Origin: Syntrophaceae bacterium PtaB.Bin038
Lineage (GTDB): Bacteria; Desulfobacterota; Syntrophia; Syntrophales; UBA2192
Assembly (NCBI GenBank): GCA_002067855.1
Contig: MVQS01000109.1
Location: 1 to 12,302 of the forward strand
Direction of reading: 5' to 3'
Length of the DNA stretch: 12,302 nt
In this document: in pieces, positions 7,284-12,302 of the stretch
Layout of the letters: each line of letters opens with the position of its first letter
Numbering within the stretch: the first letter of the stretch is position 1
The notes under the pieces: generated by a model
The model's input: only the letters and a program-made list of their open reading frames with translations
Databases searched by the model: none
What the model was told of the DNA's origin: nothing
Position numbers and translations under genes: made by a program

Positions 7284-7565
7284 ATGTCTCCTACCATCGT
7301 TGAGAGCCTGAGGCATTTCCTCGAGGGGTTTTCTCAGGGCCAGCGCGACAAGGTCATCGGGCTGACCTGCATGGAGCAGCAGGAGCTGGAAAATGTCTTC
7401 GCGTTGCTTCTCCTTGGCTCCTTCGTGGGATTTCCGGCCCCTCCCACCTTCCTGGCCGTGGAACTCCTGCCCTTCATGGAGCGGGAGATGCAGATCCTCG
7501 GGCAGAGGGCCGAGGACGCCTGCGACATGCTGGGGCAGATGATGGGGACGCTGGGGGTGGACTGA
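7284..7565 (+). CDS. Small conserved-looking protein of the ArsA-like cassette, function unknown
   Basis: This 93-aa protein is not recognised. It has a polar N-terminal helix (1-35), a hydrophobic stretch at about 39-65 (FALLLLGSFVGFPAPPTFLA) broken by prolines, and an amphipathic C-terminal helix rich in Met, Gln and Glu (66-90). The middle could be one membrane hairpin or a buried core; no signal peptide is evident. GGAGGTG precedes the ATG at good spacing, and its TGA overlaps the next ATG by one base (TGATG). It is therefore almost certainly translated and coupled to the ATPase. It may be an adaptor, substrate or partner of that ATPase. There is little room for a promoter between the cstA terminator and this start. 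Confidence 0.72.
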   Translation: MSPTIVESLRHFLEGFSQGQRDKVIGLTCMEQQELENVFALLLLGSFVGFPAPPTFLAVELLPFMEREMQILGQRAEDACDMLGQMMGTLGVD

Positions 7566-8515
7566 TGAGGATCCTCTTCTACACGGGCAAGGGGGGCGTC
7601 GGGAAGTCCACCATGGCAGCCTCGGCGGCCTGGCAGCTCTCGAAGAGGAGCCGGGTGCTCGTCGTGTCGCTCGACCCGGCGCACAACCTGGGGGACATCT
7701 TCTGCGTGCGCCTCGACGGCAAAGAAAAGAGGATGAATGACAACCTGCTCCTCCGGGAAGTGGACCTGCACAGGCTCTCGCGGGACTACCTGGAGCGCGA
7801 GATCGGCGTCCTCACCCGGACCTACAGCTACCTGCAGACGCTCAACCTGGACCGGTATTTCTCGGTTCTCAAGTACTCGCCCGGCATCGAGGAGTACGCC
7901 CTGCTGACGAGCATCGAGGAGACGATTCGAAAGGACGGGGCGGACTTCGACACGATCATCTTCGACACTCCGCCCACGGGCCTCACCTTGAGGTTTCTCG
8001 CCCTGCCGCAGATCACGATCACCTGGATCGACCGCCTGGCCCAGATCCGCAGGCAGATCCTGGACAAACGCCACACGATCCGCAAGATCCGGGGCCCCGC
8101 GACGGAGGAAGAGAAACAGCGTGAGGAGAGGCTCGCCTACGACGAGAAGGACGACGCCGTACTGCAGCGTCTCATGGCCCTGAAGGAGAACTACGAGTCC
8201 CTCACGGGGATCCTCCAGGGCCCCGACTGCGGAGTGATCCTCGTATTCAACCCCGACATGCTGTCCCTGCGGGAGTCCGAGAGGCTCGTGGACGGTCTGC
8301 GGGACATCAACCTGCCGCTGCGCCTTCTCATTCAGAACAAGGTGGCCGAGGAGAACCTCGCCGTGGCAGACCAGGTGGCGGCGGAGATCCGCAAGATGGT
8401 CAGGGAGGTGCCGCTGATCCGGGTGGCGCTCTCGTCGAACCTTGCCTGCGGCCTCGACTCGAAGCTCTACGACATCCCCGAGGACCTCGTGACGCCCCTC
8501 CACTGGAGACATTGA
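7565..8515 (+). CDS. ArsA/Get3-family P-loop ATPase (single domain)
   Basis: This is a 316-aa cytosolic ATPase of the SIMIBI class. The deviant Walker A GKGGVGKST (8-16) has the signature lysine, switch I is DPAHN (37-41) and switch II is DTPPTG (134-139) followed by LTLRFL, as in ArsA and Get3/TRC40. A helical insert follows (150-210), comparable in place to the client-binding region of Get3. There is one ATPase half only, so it should work as a homodimer, unlike the two-half E. coli ArsA. No CxxC zinc motif and no arsenical-binding cysteine set is seen, and no ars genes lie nearby, so arsenite transport is unlikely. Tail-anchored-protein targeting or another ATP-driven membrane-protein role is possible. 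It overlaps both neighbours by 1 to 4 bases. Confidence 0.85.
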   Translation: MRILFYTGKGGVGKSTMAASAAWQLSKRSRVLVVSLDPAHNLGDIFCVRLDGKEKRMNDNLLLREVDLHRLSRDYLEREIGVLTRTYSYLQTLNLDRYFSVLKYSPGIEEYALLTSIEETIRKDGADFDTIIFDTPPTGLTLRFLALPQITITWIDRLAQIRRQILDKRHTIRKIRGPATEEEKQREERLAYDEKDDAVLQRLMALKENYESLTGILQGPDCGVILVFNPDMLSLRESERLVDGLRDINLPLRLLIQNKVAEENLAVADQVAAEIRKMVREVPLIRVALSSNLACGLDSKLYDIPEDLVTPLHWRH

Positions 8516-8517
8516 GC

Positions 8518-9192
8518 ATGTTCGAGCACGACTACCTCGTATCGGAGCCCCTGTTCTGGCTCTTCCTCGCCTTCACGGCGGTACTCGTCTGGGGGTACTA
8601 CTGGGGCGGGAGGAAGAACAGGAGCCTCTACCTCTCGGCCTTCAACGGTCTCGTGGACGTCATCAAGCCCGTCGACCAGACCTTCACGAACATCGGGGGC
8701 CTGATCGGCTATCACGGAAATTTCGTGACCCCGAAGGGTTCCCCCGTCGAGAAGGTGGAGGCCACGATCACCTTCCTGGCCCGGCAGTCTCTCCTGTACC
8801 TCCCCGTCTCGATCCTGATCCGCAAGCACGACCGGCTCTTCGTAACGCTCACCATGCGGCAGCCGCTGAAGGAGGAGGGCCACCTCATCGAGGAGAAGTA
8901 CTCCCGGTACCGGCGGGCCCGGATCACCAACGAGGCCCGTCTCAACCGGGAGCCCATCCGGTGGGGCGATTCCAACTGGATCGTCTACTACGAGAGCGGC
9001 CGGATGCGGGATCAGCTGAAGAAGCTGACGGCGGCCCACCCCGACCCGGGGATCCTCCGCCACATCGCCGTCGTGCCCGACCAGAAGAAGTGCTTCGTCT
9101 TCATGATTCCGAAGAAAGGGATGGTGAAGAAATACTTCGAGCCCGTCTACCGCTGGATCCCCTTGCTCATCCCGCCGAAGAAGGCCGCCTGA
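8518..9192 (+). CDS. N-terminally anchored membrane protein of the ArsA-like cassette, function unknown
   Basis: This 224-aa protein is not recognised. One transmembrane segment is clear at about residues 9-29 (LFWLFLAFTAVLVWGYYW) and is followed by basic GGRKNR, predicting a periplasmic N-terminus and a cytosolic domain of about 190 residues. That domain alternates hydrophobic beta-like strands (FLARQSLLYLPVSILI, RLFVTLTM, IVYYESG, CFVFMIP) with charged loops and ends in a short hydrophobic WIPLLIPP. ATG 8518 sits about 9 nt after GGAGA. A TTG at 8512, overlapping the ATPase stop as TTGA, would add two residues and is a second choice. Coupling to the ATPase suggests a membrane receptor or client for it. 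This is inference. Confidence 0.75.
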   Translation: MFEHDYLVSEPLFWLFLAFTAVLVWGYYWGGRKNRSLYLSAFNGLVDVIKPVDQTFTNIGGLIGYHGNFVTPKGSPVEKVEATITFLARQSLLYLPVSILIRKHDRLFVTLTMRQPLKEEGHLIEEKYSRYRRARITNEARLNREPIRWGDSNWIVYYESGRMRDQLKKLTAAHPDPGILRHIAVVPDQKKCFVFMIPKKGMVKKYFEPVYRWIPLLIPPKKAA

Positions 9193-9234
9193 CGGGCCGC
9201 CTGCGGACACAGGGACTGCGCTGCAAACGAATAT

Positions 9235-9325
9235 CGCCATTGCGGGCGACCGCAGGGAGCGCGGCAATCTCGGGGCGTGAGGCAAGGTTCGAGATTGATT
9301 CAGTCGCTTTGATCCTTCGTATCGA
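9235..9325. repeat. Decayed palindromic intergenic repeat (REP-like)
   Basis: The stretch has the form of the dispersed bacterial palindrome built on CATTGCGAGCGA...GCAATCTC. Here CCATTGCGGGCGACCGCAGG leads to GGCAATCTC, and after a spacer GAGATTG begins the returning arm. CAATCTC (9265-9271) and GAGATTG (9291-9297) pair perfectly, while the outer arms are only partly complementary. It fills most of the 195-bp gap between the membrane protein and the dehydrogenase. No gene or clear promoter is seen in that gap. Confidence 0.5.
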
Positions 9326-9387
9326 CGTGCCTGGTCACTCCCGCAAGGAATGAAAATCTCTCAACCACCTTCCGAAAGGACAGCCCC

Positions 9388-10374
9388 ATGAAACACAAAA
9401 TCCTCGTCTCCGGGCATCTGACCGAAGACATCCTCTCACTGCTGGCGCGGGAATGCGACGTGCGGGCCAACGGGGAGGACCGTCCCATGGACCGGGCGGC
9501 TCTGCTGGAGGCCGTCGCGGGGGTGGACGGCCTGCTTGCCATGATCACCGACGGCATCGATGCGGAGCTGATGGACCGGGCCCCTCGCCTCCGGGTCGTC
9601 TCCAACATGGCCGTGGGCTACAACAACATCGACGTGGCGGCAGCGACGGCGCGGGGCATCGTGGTGACCAACACGCCGGGGATCCTTACGGAGGCCACGG
9701 CGGAGCTGGCCTTCGCCCTGATCCTCGCAACGGCCCGGCGGGTGGTGGACCTCGATCGCCGGACCAGGGCGGGCGAGTGGACCTGCTGGGCACCCCTGCT
9801 CTTCCTGAGCCGGGAGGTATCGGGCAAGACTCTCGGGGTCGTCGGGCTCGGGCGCATCGGCAAAGCCGTTGCCCGAAGGGCGCAGGCCTTCGGCATGAAG
9901 GTTCTCTACCACAGCCGGTCCCGTCTGAAACCGGAGGAAGAGAGGGATCTCGGGGTCGAGTACGCGGAACGGGACGAACTGTTGAGAAAAGCCGACTTTG
10001 TATCGCTGCACGTGCCCCTGTCGGGGGAGACCCGCCACCTCATCGGCCCGAGGGAACTCCGCCTGATGAAGCAGACCTCTTACCTGATCAACACCTCCAG
10101 GGGGGCCGTCGTGGACGAGGCGGCCCTGGTGGAGGCGCTGCGCGAGAAGAGGATCGAGGGGGCCGGGCTCGACGTCTACGAGAACGAGCCCCTGCTGGCC
10201 CCGGGCCTGACGGCCCTCGACAACGTGGTCCTCATGCCCCACGTGGGGAGCGCGACGTATGAGACCCGCATGGAGATGGCACGCATGGCGGCGGATCATC
10301 TCCTGGCCGGCCTGCGCGGGCAGCGACCGGCGCACGTGGTGAACCCGGAGGTGCTCAGCCGCAGAAGGGGCTGA
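9388..10374 (+). CDS. D-2-hydroxyacid dehydrogenase, glyoxylate/hydroxypyruvate reductase (D-glycerate dehydrogenase) type
   Basis: This 328-aa cytosolic enzyme of the D-isomer 2-hydroxyacid dehydrogenase family probably reduces glyoxylate or hydroxypyruvate to glycolate or D-glycerate. The nucleotide-binding motif is GLGRIG (153-158). The catalytic set is Arg238 (in INTSRGAVVDE), Glu267 (in DVYENEP) and His285 (in MPHVGSAT). The HVGSAT form is typical of the glyoxylate/glycerate branch. HSRSR after the second beta strand (175-179), rather than an acidic residue there, hints at NADPH use. The ATG follows GAAAGGA. It stands alone between a repeat and a promoter region, with no terminator I can name after it. 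Related acids (2-ketogluconate, for example) cannot be excluded as substrates. Confidence 0.87.
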   Translation: MKHKILVSGHLTEDILSLLARECDVRANGEDRPMDRAALLEAVAGVDGLLAMITDGIDAELMDRAPRLRVVSNMAVGYNNIDVAAATARGIVVTNTPGILTEATAELAFALILATARRVVDLDRRTRAGEWTCWAPLLFLSREVSGKTLGVVGLGRIGKAVARRAQAFGMKVLYHSRSRLKPEEERDLGVEYAERDELLRKADFVSLHVPLSGETRHLIGPRELRLMKQTSYLINTSRGAVVDEAALVEALREKRIEGAGLDVYENEPLLAPGLTALDNVVLMPHVGSATYETRMEMARMAADHLLAGLRGQRPAHVVNPEVLSRRRG

Positions 10375-10429
10375 AGCGGGGCGGGAGCCGGCAGGAGGCC
10401 ACCCTGCACCCGACGAGGGGAGGATTCGA

Positions 10430-10458
10430 TTGTCTTTGCCGCGAGGGGGCACTATAGT
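10430..10458 (+). promoter_or_regulatory. Predicted sigma-70-type promoter of the rubrerythrin-like pair
   Basis: TTGTCT (10430-10435) and TATAGT (10453-10458, 5 of 6 to consensus) are spaced exactly 17 bp apart. A start near 10465 would give a leader of about 175 nt before the first rubrerythrin-like gene. This is the best promoter match in the window. Confidence 0.6.
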
Positions 10459-10464
10459 ATCCCT

Positions 10465-10641
10465 GCGGCCCTGAAACAGGGCGATTCCATCCAGCCGGAT
10501 CCGGCACCAGGTCGTTCGGGTTTTTCCGGATTCGTGCAATGGACACGGAGGAGGCGGTTTATCGCTGTCAACGAGGGGGACGTGACGACGCAATGCCGCC
10601 GCTGGGACCACTGACATCCAGGGGATAAAGGAGGTTGCACC
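10465..10641 (+). promoter_or_regulatory. Long structured leader of the rubrerythrin-like operon
   Basis: The leader holds a perfect hairpin GCCCTG-AAA-CAGGGC (10468-10482) and a 12-bp palindrome GCCGGATCCGGC (10494-10505), then a strong AAAGGAGG ribosome-binding site. A 29-codon open frame (10539-10628) has no ribosome-binding site. No known riboswitch is recognised. The leader may carry redox, iron or stability control, but nothing proves it. The stretch 10375-10429 before the promoter shows no feature. Confidence 0.35.
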
Positions 10642-11157
10642 ATGGCCAGGACGGAGATGAGCATCTTCGATTTCGCCGTGAGGGCGGAGCGTGACGGAAT
10701 CGGGTTCTACACCAGGGCGGCAAAGAAGTTCAGGGAGACGGACCTTAGGGACCTCTTCATGAAGCTCGCCAAGGAGGAGGCGAAGCACCTGGAGACCTTC
10801 GTCGGCATCAAGGCGAAGGCCGAGAAGAAGGGGGCCGACCCGGTTTTCCGCTCCGAGCAGGTCAGCGATTACCTCGACACGATCATCCGCGAGGGACTCT
10901 TCCCGAAGGGCGACAGCATGGTAAAGAGGCTCGAGAAGGTCAACGACGTCGGCAGCGCCTGCGCCATCGCCATGGAGGCGGAAAAGAACGCCATCCTGCT
11001 GTACTCGGAGCTTGCCAGGCTCGCGAAGGGCAGGGAGCAGAGGAAGATCTTCGAGGACATCGCGAAGGAGGAGCGTTCCCACATCGTCATGGTGGGCACG
11101 GTGAGGGCCGATTATGACCCGGCCTATGCGGCCATGCGGTTCGGCAGGTTTTTCTGA
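10642..11157 (+). CDS. Rubrerythrin-like di-iron ferritin-family protein, copy 1
   Basis: This 171-aa four-helix-bundle protein has the two half-motifs of the rubrerythrin di-iron site: Glu16 with Glu46-x-x-His49, and Glu114 with Glu144-x-x-His147. Tyrosines lie seven residues after the first Glu of each half (Tyr23, Tyr121). The C-terminal rubredoxin domain (two CxxC pairs) is absent, so electrons must come from a separate donor. Proteins of this family act as peroxide reductases or iron/oxygen protection factors in anaerobes. The ATG follows AAAGGAGG. It is first of a tandem pair: I count about 93 of 171 positions identical to copy 2 with no gap. It is probably induced under oxidative stress, by inference from the family. 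Confidence 0.85.
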   Translation: MARTEMSIFDFAVRAERDGIGFYTRAAKKFRETDLRDLFMKLAKEEAKHLETFVGIKAKAEKKGADPVFRSEQVSDYLDTIIREGLFPKGDSMVKRLEKVNDVGSACAIAMEAEKNAILLYSELARLAKGREQRKIFEDIAKEERSHIVMVGTVRADYDPAYAAMRFGRFF

Positions 11158-11201
11158 ACCGTGTAACGGGAGCGGAAACGACAGGCGGAGGAGACCGCAC
11201 G

Positions 11202-11717
11202 ATGGCAAGAACAGAGATCAGCGTGATCGACTACGCCGTGCGCCAGGAGGAGCTCGGGGTGAGCTTCTACACGAAGGCGGCGGAGAAGTTCCGGGGAACG
11301 GAGCTGGCGGGCCTTTTCATGAAGCTGGCAAAGGAGGAGGCGAAGCACCTGCGCGATCTGATGGACGTCCAGGCCGAGGCCCTCCGCAAGGGGGTCGAGG
11401 AGTGCTTCCGCGACGTGGAGGTCGACGATTACCTCGACGCCGTCATCCGGGAGGGCCTGATGCCCGGGGGCGACAGGGCCGAGGAGCGGCTCGATCAGGT
11501 CAAGACCGTGGAAGACGCCTGCCGCATCGCCATGCAGGCCGAGAAGAACGCGATCCTGCTCTACACGGAGCTTGCGAAGCGCTCGAAGGACAAAGGGCAG
11601 AAGAGGATCCTCGAGGCCATGATCCGGGAGGAGAAGGCGCACATGGCGAAGATCGCGGGCATGCGGGCCGACCTGGACCCGATCTATGCCGCCGAGCGAT
11701 TCGGGAAGCTCTGCTGA
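11202..11717 (+). CDS. Rubrerythrin-like di-iron ferritin-family protein, copy 2
   Basis: This is a 171-aa paralogue of the preceding gene with the same predicted ligands at the same positions (Glu16, Glu46, His49, Glu114, Glu144, His147) and no rubredoxin domain. The blocks FMKLAKEEAKHL (39-50) and AEKNAILLY (113-121) are identical to copy 1. The middle (51-70) and the surface helices have diverged, so the duplication is old. It begins 44 bp after copy 1 with its own GGAGGAG site and is followed by a terminator, so the two form one operon. The pair may form a heterodimer or respond to different conditions; the sequence does not decide. Confidence 0.85.
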   Translation: MARTEISVIDYAVRQEELGVSFYTKAAEKFRGTELAGLFMKLAKEEAKHLRDLMDVQAEALRKGVEECFRDVEVDDYLDAVIREGLMPGGDRAEERLDQVKTVEDACRIAMQAEKNAILLYTELAKRSKDKGQKRILEAMIREEKAHMAKIAGMRADLDPIYAAERFGKLC

Positions 11718-11751
11718 AACGAGGCAGTTGCCCGGATACCGGGAATCCCAT

Positions 11752-11800
11752 CCCCTCGGCCCGGACCCATGAGACCTCCGGCCGAGGGGGTTTCTTTTCA
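11752..11800 (+). terminator. Intrinsic terminator after the rubrerythrin-like pair
   Basis: CCCCTCGGCC (11752-11761) and GGCCGAGGGG (11780-11789) form a perfect 10-bp stem with an 18-nt loop, followed by GTTTCTTTTC. A smaller hairpin CCCGG-ATA-CCGGG (11731-11743) precedes it. On the minus strand no T run follows the stem, so it serves the plus-strand operon. Confidence 0.75.
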
Positions 11801-12070
11801 GACGAACTCCACCTCGAGATCGGGGAATTCCAGGCTGAACTCAACGGCAAGATTGCGAAGGATCTTGTCGGCGACCAGTTTCGCGATGAAGACACAGGCC
11901 CTGCAGTCGGGCATGTGGTTTTGAAAATCCGTGAAAACAAATAGTTTTTTCTGCACCTCGCTGTATCGGACCCTCTTCACCACCCCGAGACGGGAAACGG
12001 GCAGGTCGCTCTCGGGATCCTTGACCCGCTCGAGAACTGCGTCGATTTTCTTGATCATTTCAGGGTCCAC
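11798..12070 (-). CDS. Small DUF59/MIP18-like protein, possible Fe-S cluster assembly factor
   Basis: This 90-aa protein has an N-terminal AVLERVKDPESDLPVSRLGV (11-30) that follows the DUF59 pattern (helix, DPE, LG-V, then beta strands). The centre PDCRACVFIAKLVADKIL (54-71) sits where DUF59 proteins carry their conserved cysteine, and the C-terminus EFPDLEVEFV forms the last strand. Members (SufT, PaaD, MIP18 kin) take part in Fe-S or metal-cofactor assembly. Here the C-x-x-C pair (Cys56, Cys59) could bind metal. The GTG at 12070 is chosen because AAGGAGG lies 9 nt upstream; the internal ATG at 12058 is 21 nt away. It is convergent with the rubrerythrin-like operon and has its own promoter. 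The family call is by eye and only moderately sure. Confidence 0.6.
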   Translation of the reverse strand: MDPEMIKKIDAVLERVKDPESDLPVSRLGVVKRVRYSEVQKKLFVFTDFQNHMPDCRACVFIAKLVADKILRNLAVEFSLEFPDLEVEFV

Positions 12071-12097
12071 GGCGTGTTGCCTCCTTCCTCTTGAATG

Positions 12098-12125
12098 ATT
12101 ATACTATAGCAAAAAGAGGTTGAAA
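12098..12125 (-). promoter_or_regulatory. Predicted promoter of the DUF59-like gene
   Basis: On the minus strand, a perfect TATAAT (plus 12098-12103) lies 28 bp before the GTG. TTTCAA (plus 12120-12125) 16 bp further upstream is a poor -35 and overlaps the left arm of the dyad at 12121-12130. An AT-rich zone is unusual in this GC-rich window. Confidence 0.5.
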
Positions 12126-12159
12126 TGTGCTATGTGAAAAAACCCATTGGCACATTTCA
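12121..12159. promoter_or_regulatory. Perfect 10-bp inverted repeat between divergent genes
   Basis: TGAAATGTGC (12121-12130) and GCACATTTCA (12150-12159) are exact reverse complements separated by 19 nt, and sit at the -35 region of the minus-strand gene. This looks like an operator for a dimeric or tetrameric regulator, or a short hairpin. No T run follows on either strand, so a terminator is unlikely. Confidence 0.55.
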
Positions 12160-12217
12160 TGATTAGTCGAGGGCGCCAGGGTCAGGACCGAAAGAGACGG
12201 GACAGGGGGAGAGCAAC

Positions 12218-12302
12218 TTGGCAAAGATGCAGGCAGCGACAGCCAAAGACCTGAAACTGATCAGGAAAATGCTGCAGTCCAAGATCAACGAGTTGATGGC
12301 GG
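12218..12302 (+). CDS. Partial gene start at right edge, possibly a DksA/TraR-type or other small coiled-coil protein
   Basis: From TTG at 12218 an open frame runs 28 codons off the edge: AKMQAATAKDLKLIRKMLQ, then SKINELMA. GGGGGAGAG lies about 6 nt upstream and supports the TTG, whereas an ATG three codons later (12227) has no own ribosome-binding site at normal spacing. The helical start with KDLKLIRKMLQSKINEL resembles the N-terminal helix of DksA/TraR proteins, but too little is visible to be sure. Confidence 0.4.
   Translation, partial: MAKMQAATAKDLKLIRKMLQSKINELMA

Noticed and set aside
7334..8512. 392-codon minus-strand open frame opposite the ArsA-like ATPase
   Set aside because: It is a shadow frame; the plus strand has intact P-loop and switch motifs.
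7565..8515. Arsenite-pump function for the ArsA-like ATPase
   Set aside because: It has only one ATPase half and no metalloid-binding cysteine set, and no arsB, arsC or arsR lies nearby.
10539..10628. 29-codon open frame in the leader of the rubrerythrin-like operon
   Set aside because: It has no Shine-Dalgarno before its ATG and no repeated regulatory codons typical of leader peptides, so it is probably chance.
9436..11208. 590-codon minus-strand open frame across the dehydrogenase, promoter and first rubrerythrin-like gene
   Set aside because: It crosses several well-supported plus-strand genes and a promoter, and its translation is low-complexity with no recognisable domain.
12148..12163. 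Possible sigma-54 promoter starting TGGCAC before the right-edge gene
   Set aside because: The -24 box matches, but the -12 box reads ATGAT instead of TTGCA and lacks the essential C.
1..12302. CRISPR array, tRNA, rRNA, insertion sequence or phage genes
   Set aside because: No regular spacer-repeat array, tRNA-like fold, transposase motif or phage protein was found on either strand by eye.

Overview
The window is GC-rich DNA (roughly two thirds G+C) with tightly packed genes and strong Shine-Dalgarno sites. It looks like a chromosomal stretch from a strict or facultative anaerobe. A ferredoxin-linked 2-oxoacid oxidoreductase, a CstA-type carrier, an ArsA/Get3-like ATPase, rubrerythrin-like proteins and an 8-bp-period intergenic repeat together suggest a Desulfobacterota (deltaproteobacterial) host. 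That placement is inference from gene content; no rRNA or marker gene is present.

Left part (1-4408, minus strand). A four-gene operon encodes a pyruvate:ferredoxin oxidoreductase-type complex in the order gamma (porG), a large flavoprotein with its own Fe-S domains in place of the usual small delta ferredoxin, alpha (porA) and beta (porB, running off the left edge). The last three genes are translationally coupled: alpha starts in an ATGA overlap and beta starts 11 bp inside alpha. Upstream of porG is an unusual inverted array of 8-bp degenerate repeats (4421-4522), which happens to contain the exact core of the Illumina adapter.

Middle (4582-7249). An XRE-cupin regulator (minus strand) is divergent from cstA (plus strand), a carbon-starvation/pyruvate carrier that ends in a strong intrinsic terminator. 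Known CstA/BtsT proteins import pyruvate, so regulator, importer and oxidoreductase could form one pyruvate-use module. This is inference from neighbourhood.

Right part (7284-12302). First comes a tightly overlapping three-gene plus-strand cassette: a 93-aa protein with a hydrophobic core, a single-domain ArsA/Get3-type ATPase, and an N-terminally anchored membrane protein I do not recognise. This is the best candidate for an undescribed system. A decayed palindromic intergenic repeat follows, then a glyoxylate/hydroxypyruvate reductase-type dehydrogenase. Next is a clear sigma-70-like promoter with a roughly 175-nt structured leader, driving two tandem-duplicated rubrerythrin-like di-iron proteins and ending in an intrinsic terminator. 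Finally, a small minus-strand DUF59-like protein is divergent from a partial plus-strand gene at the right edge, and a perfect 10-bp dyad lies between them.
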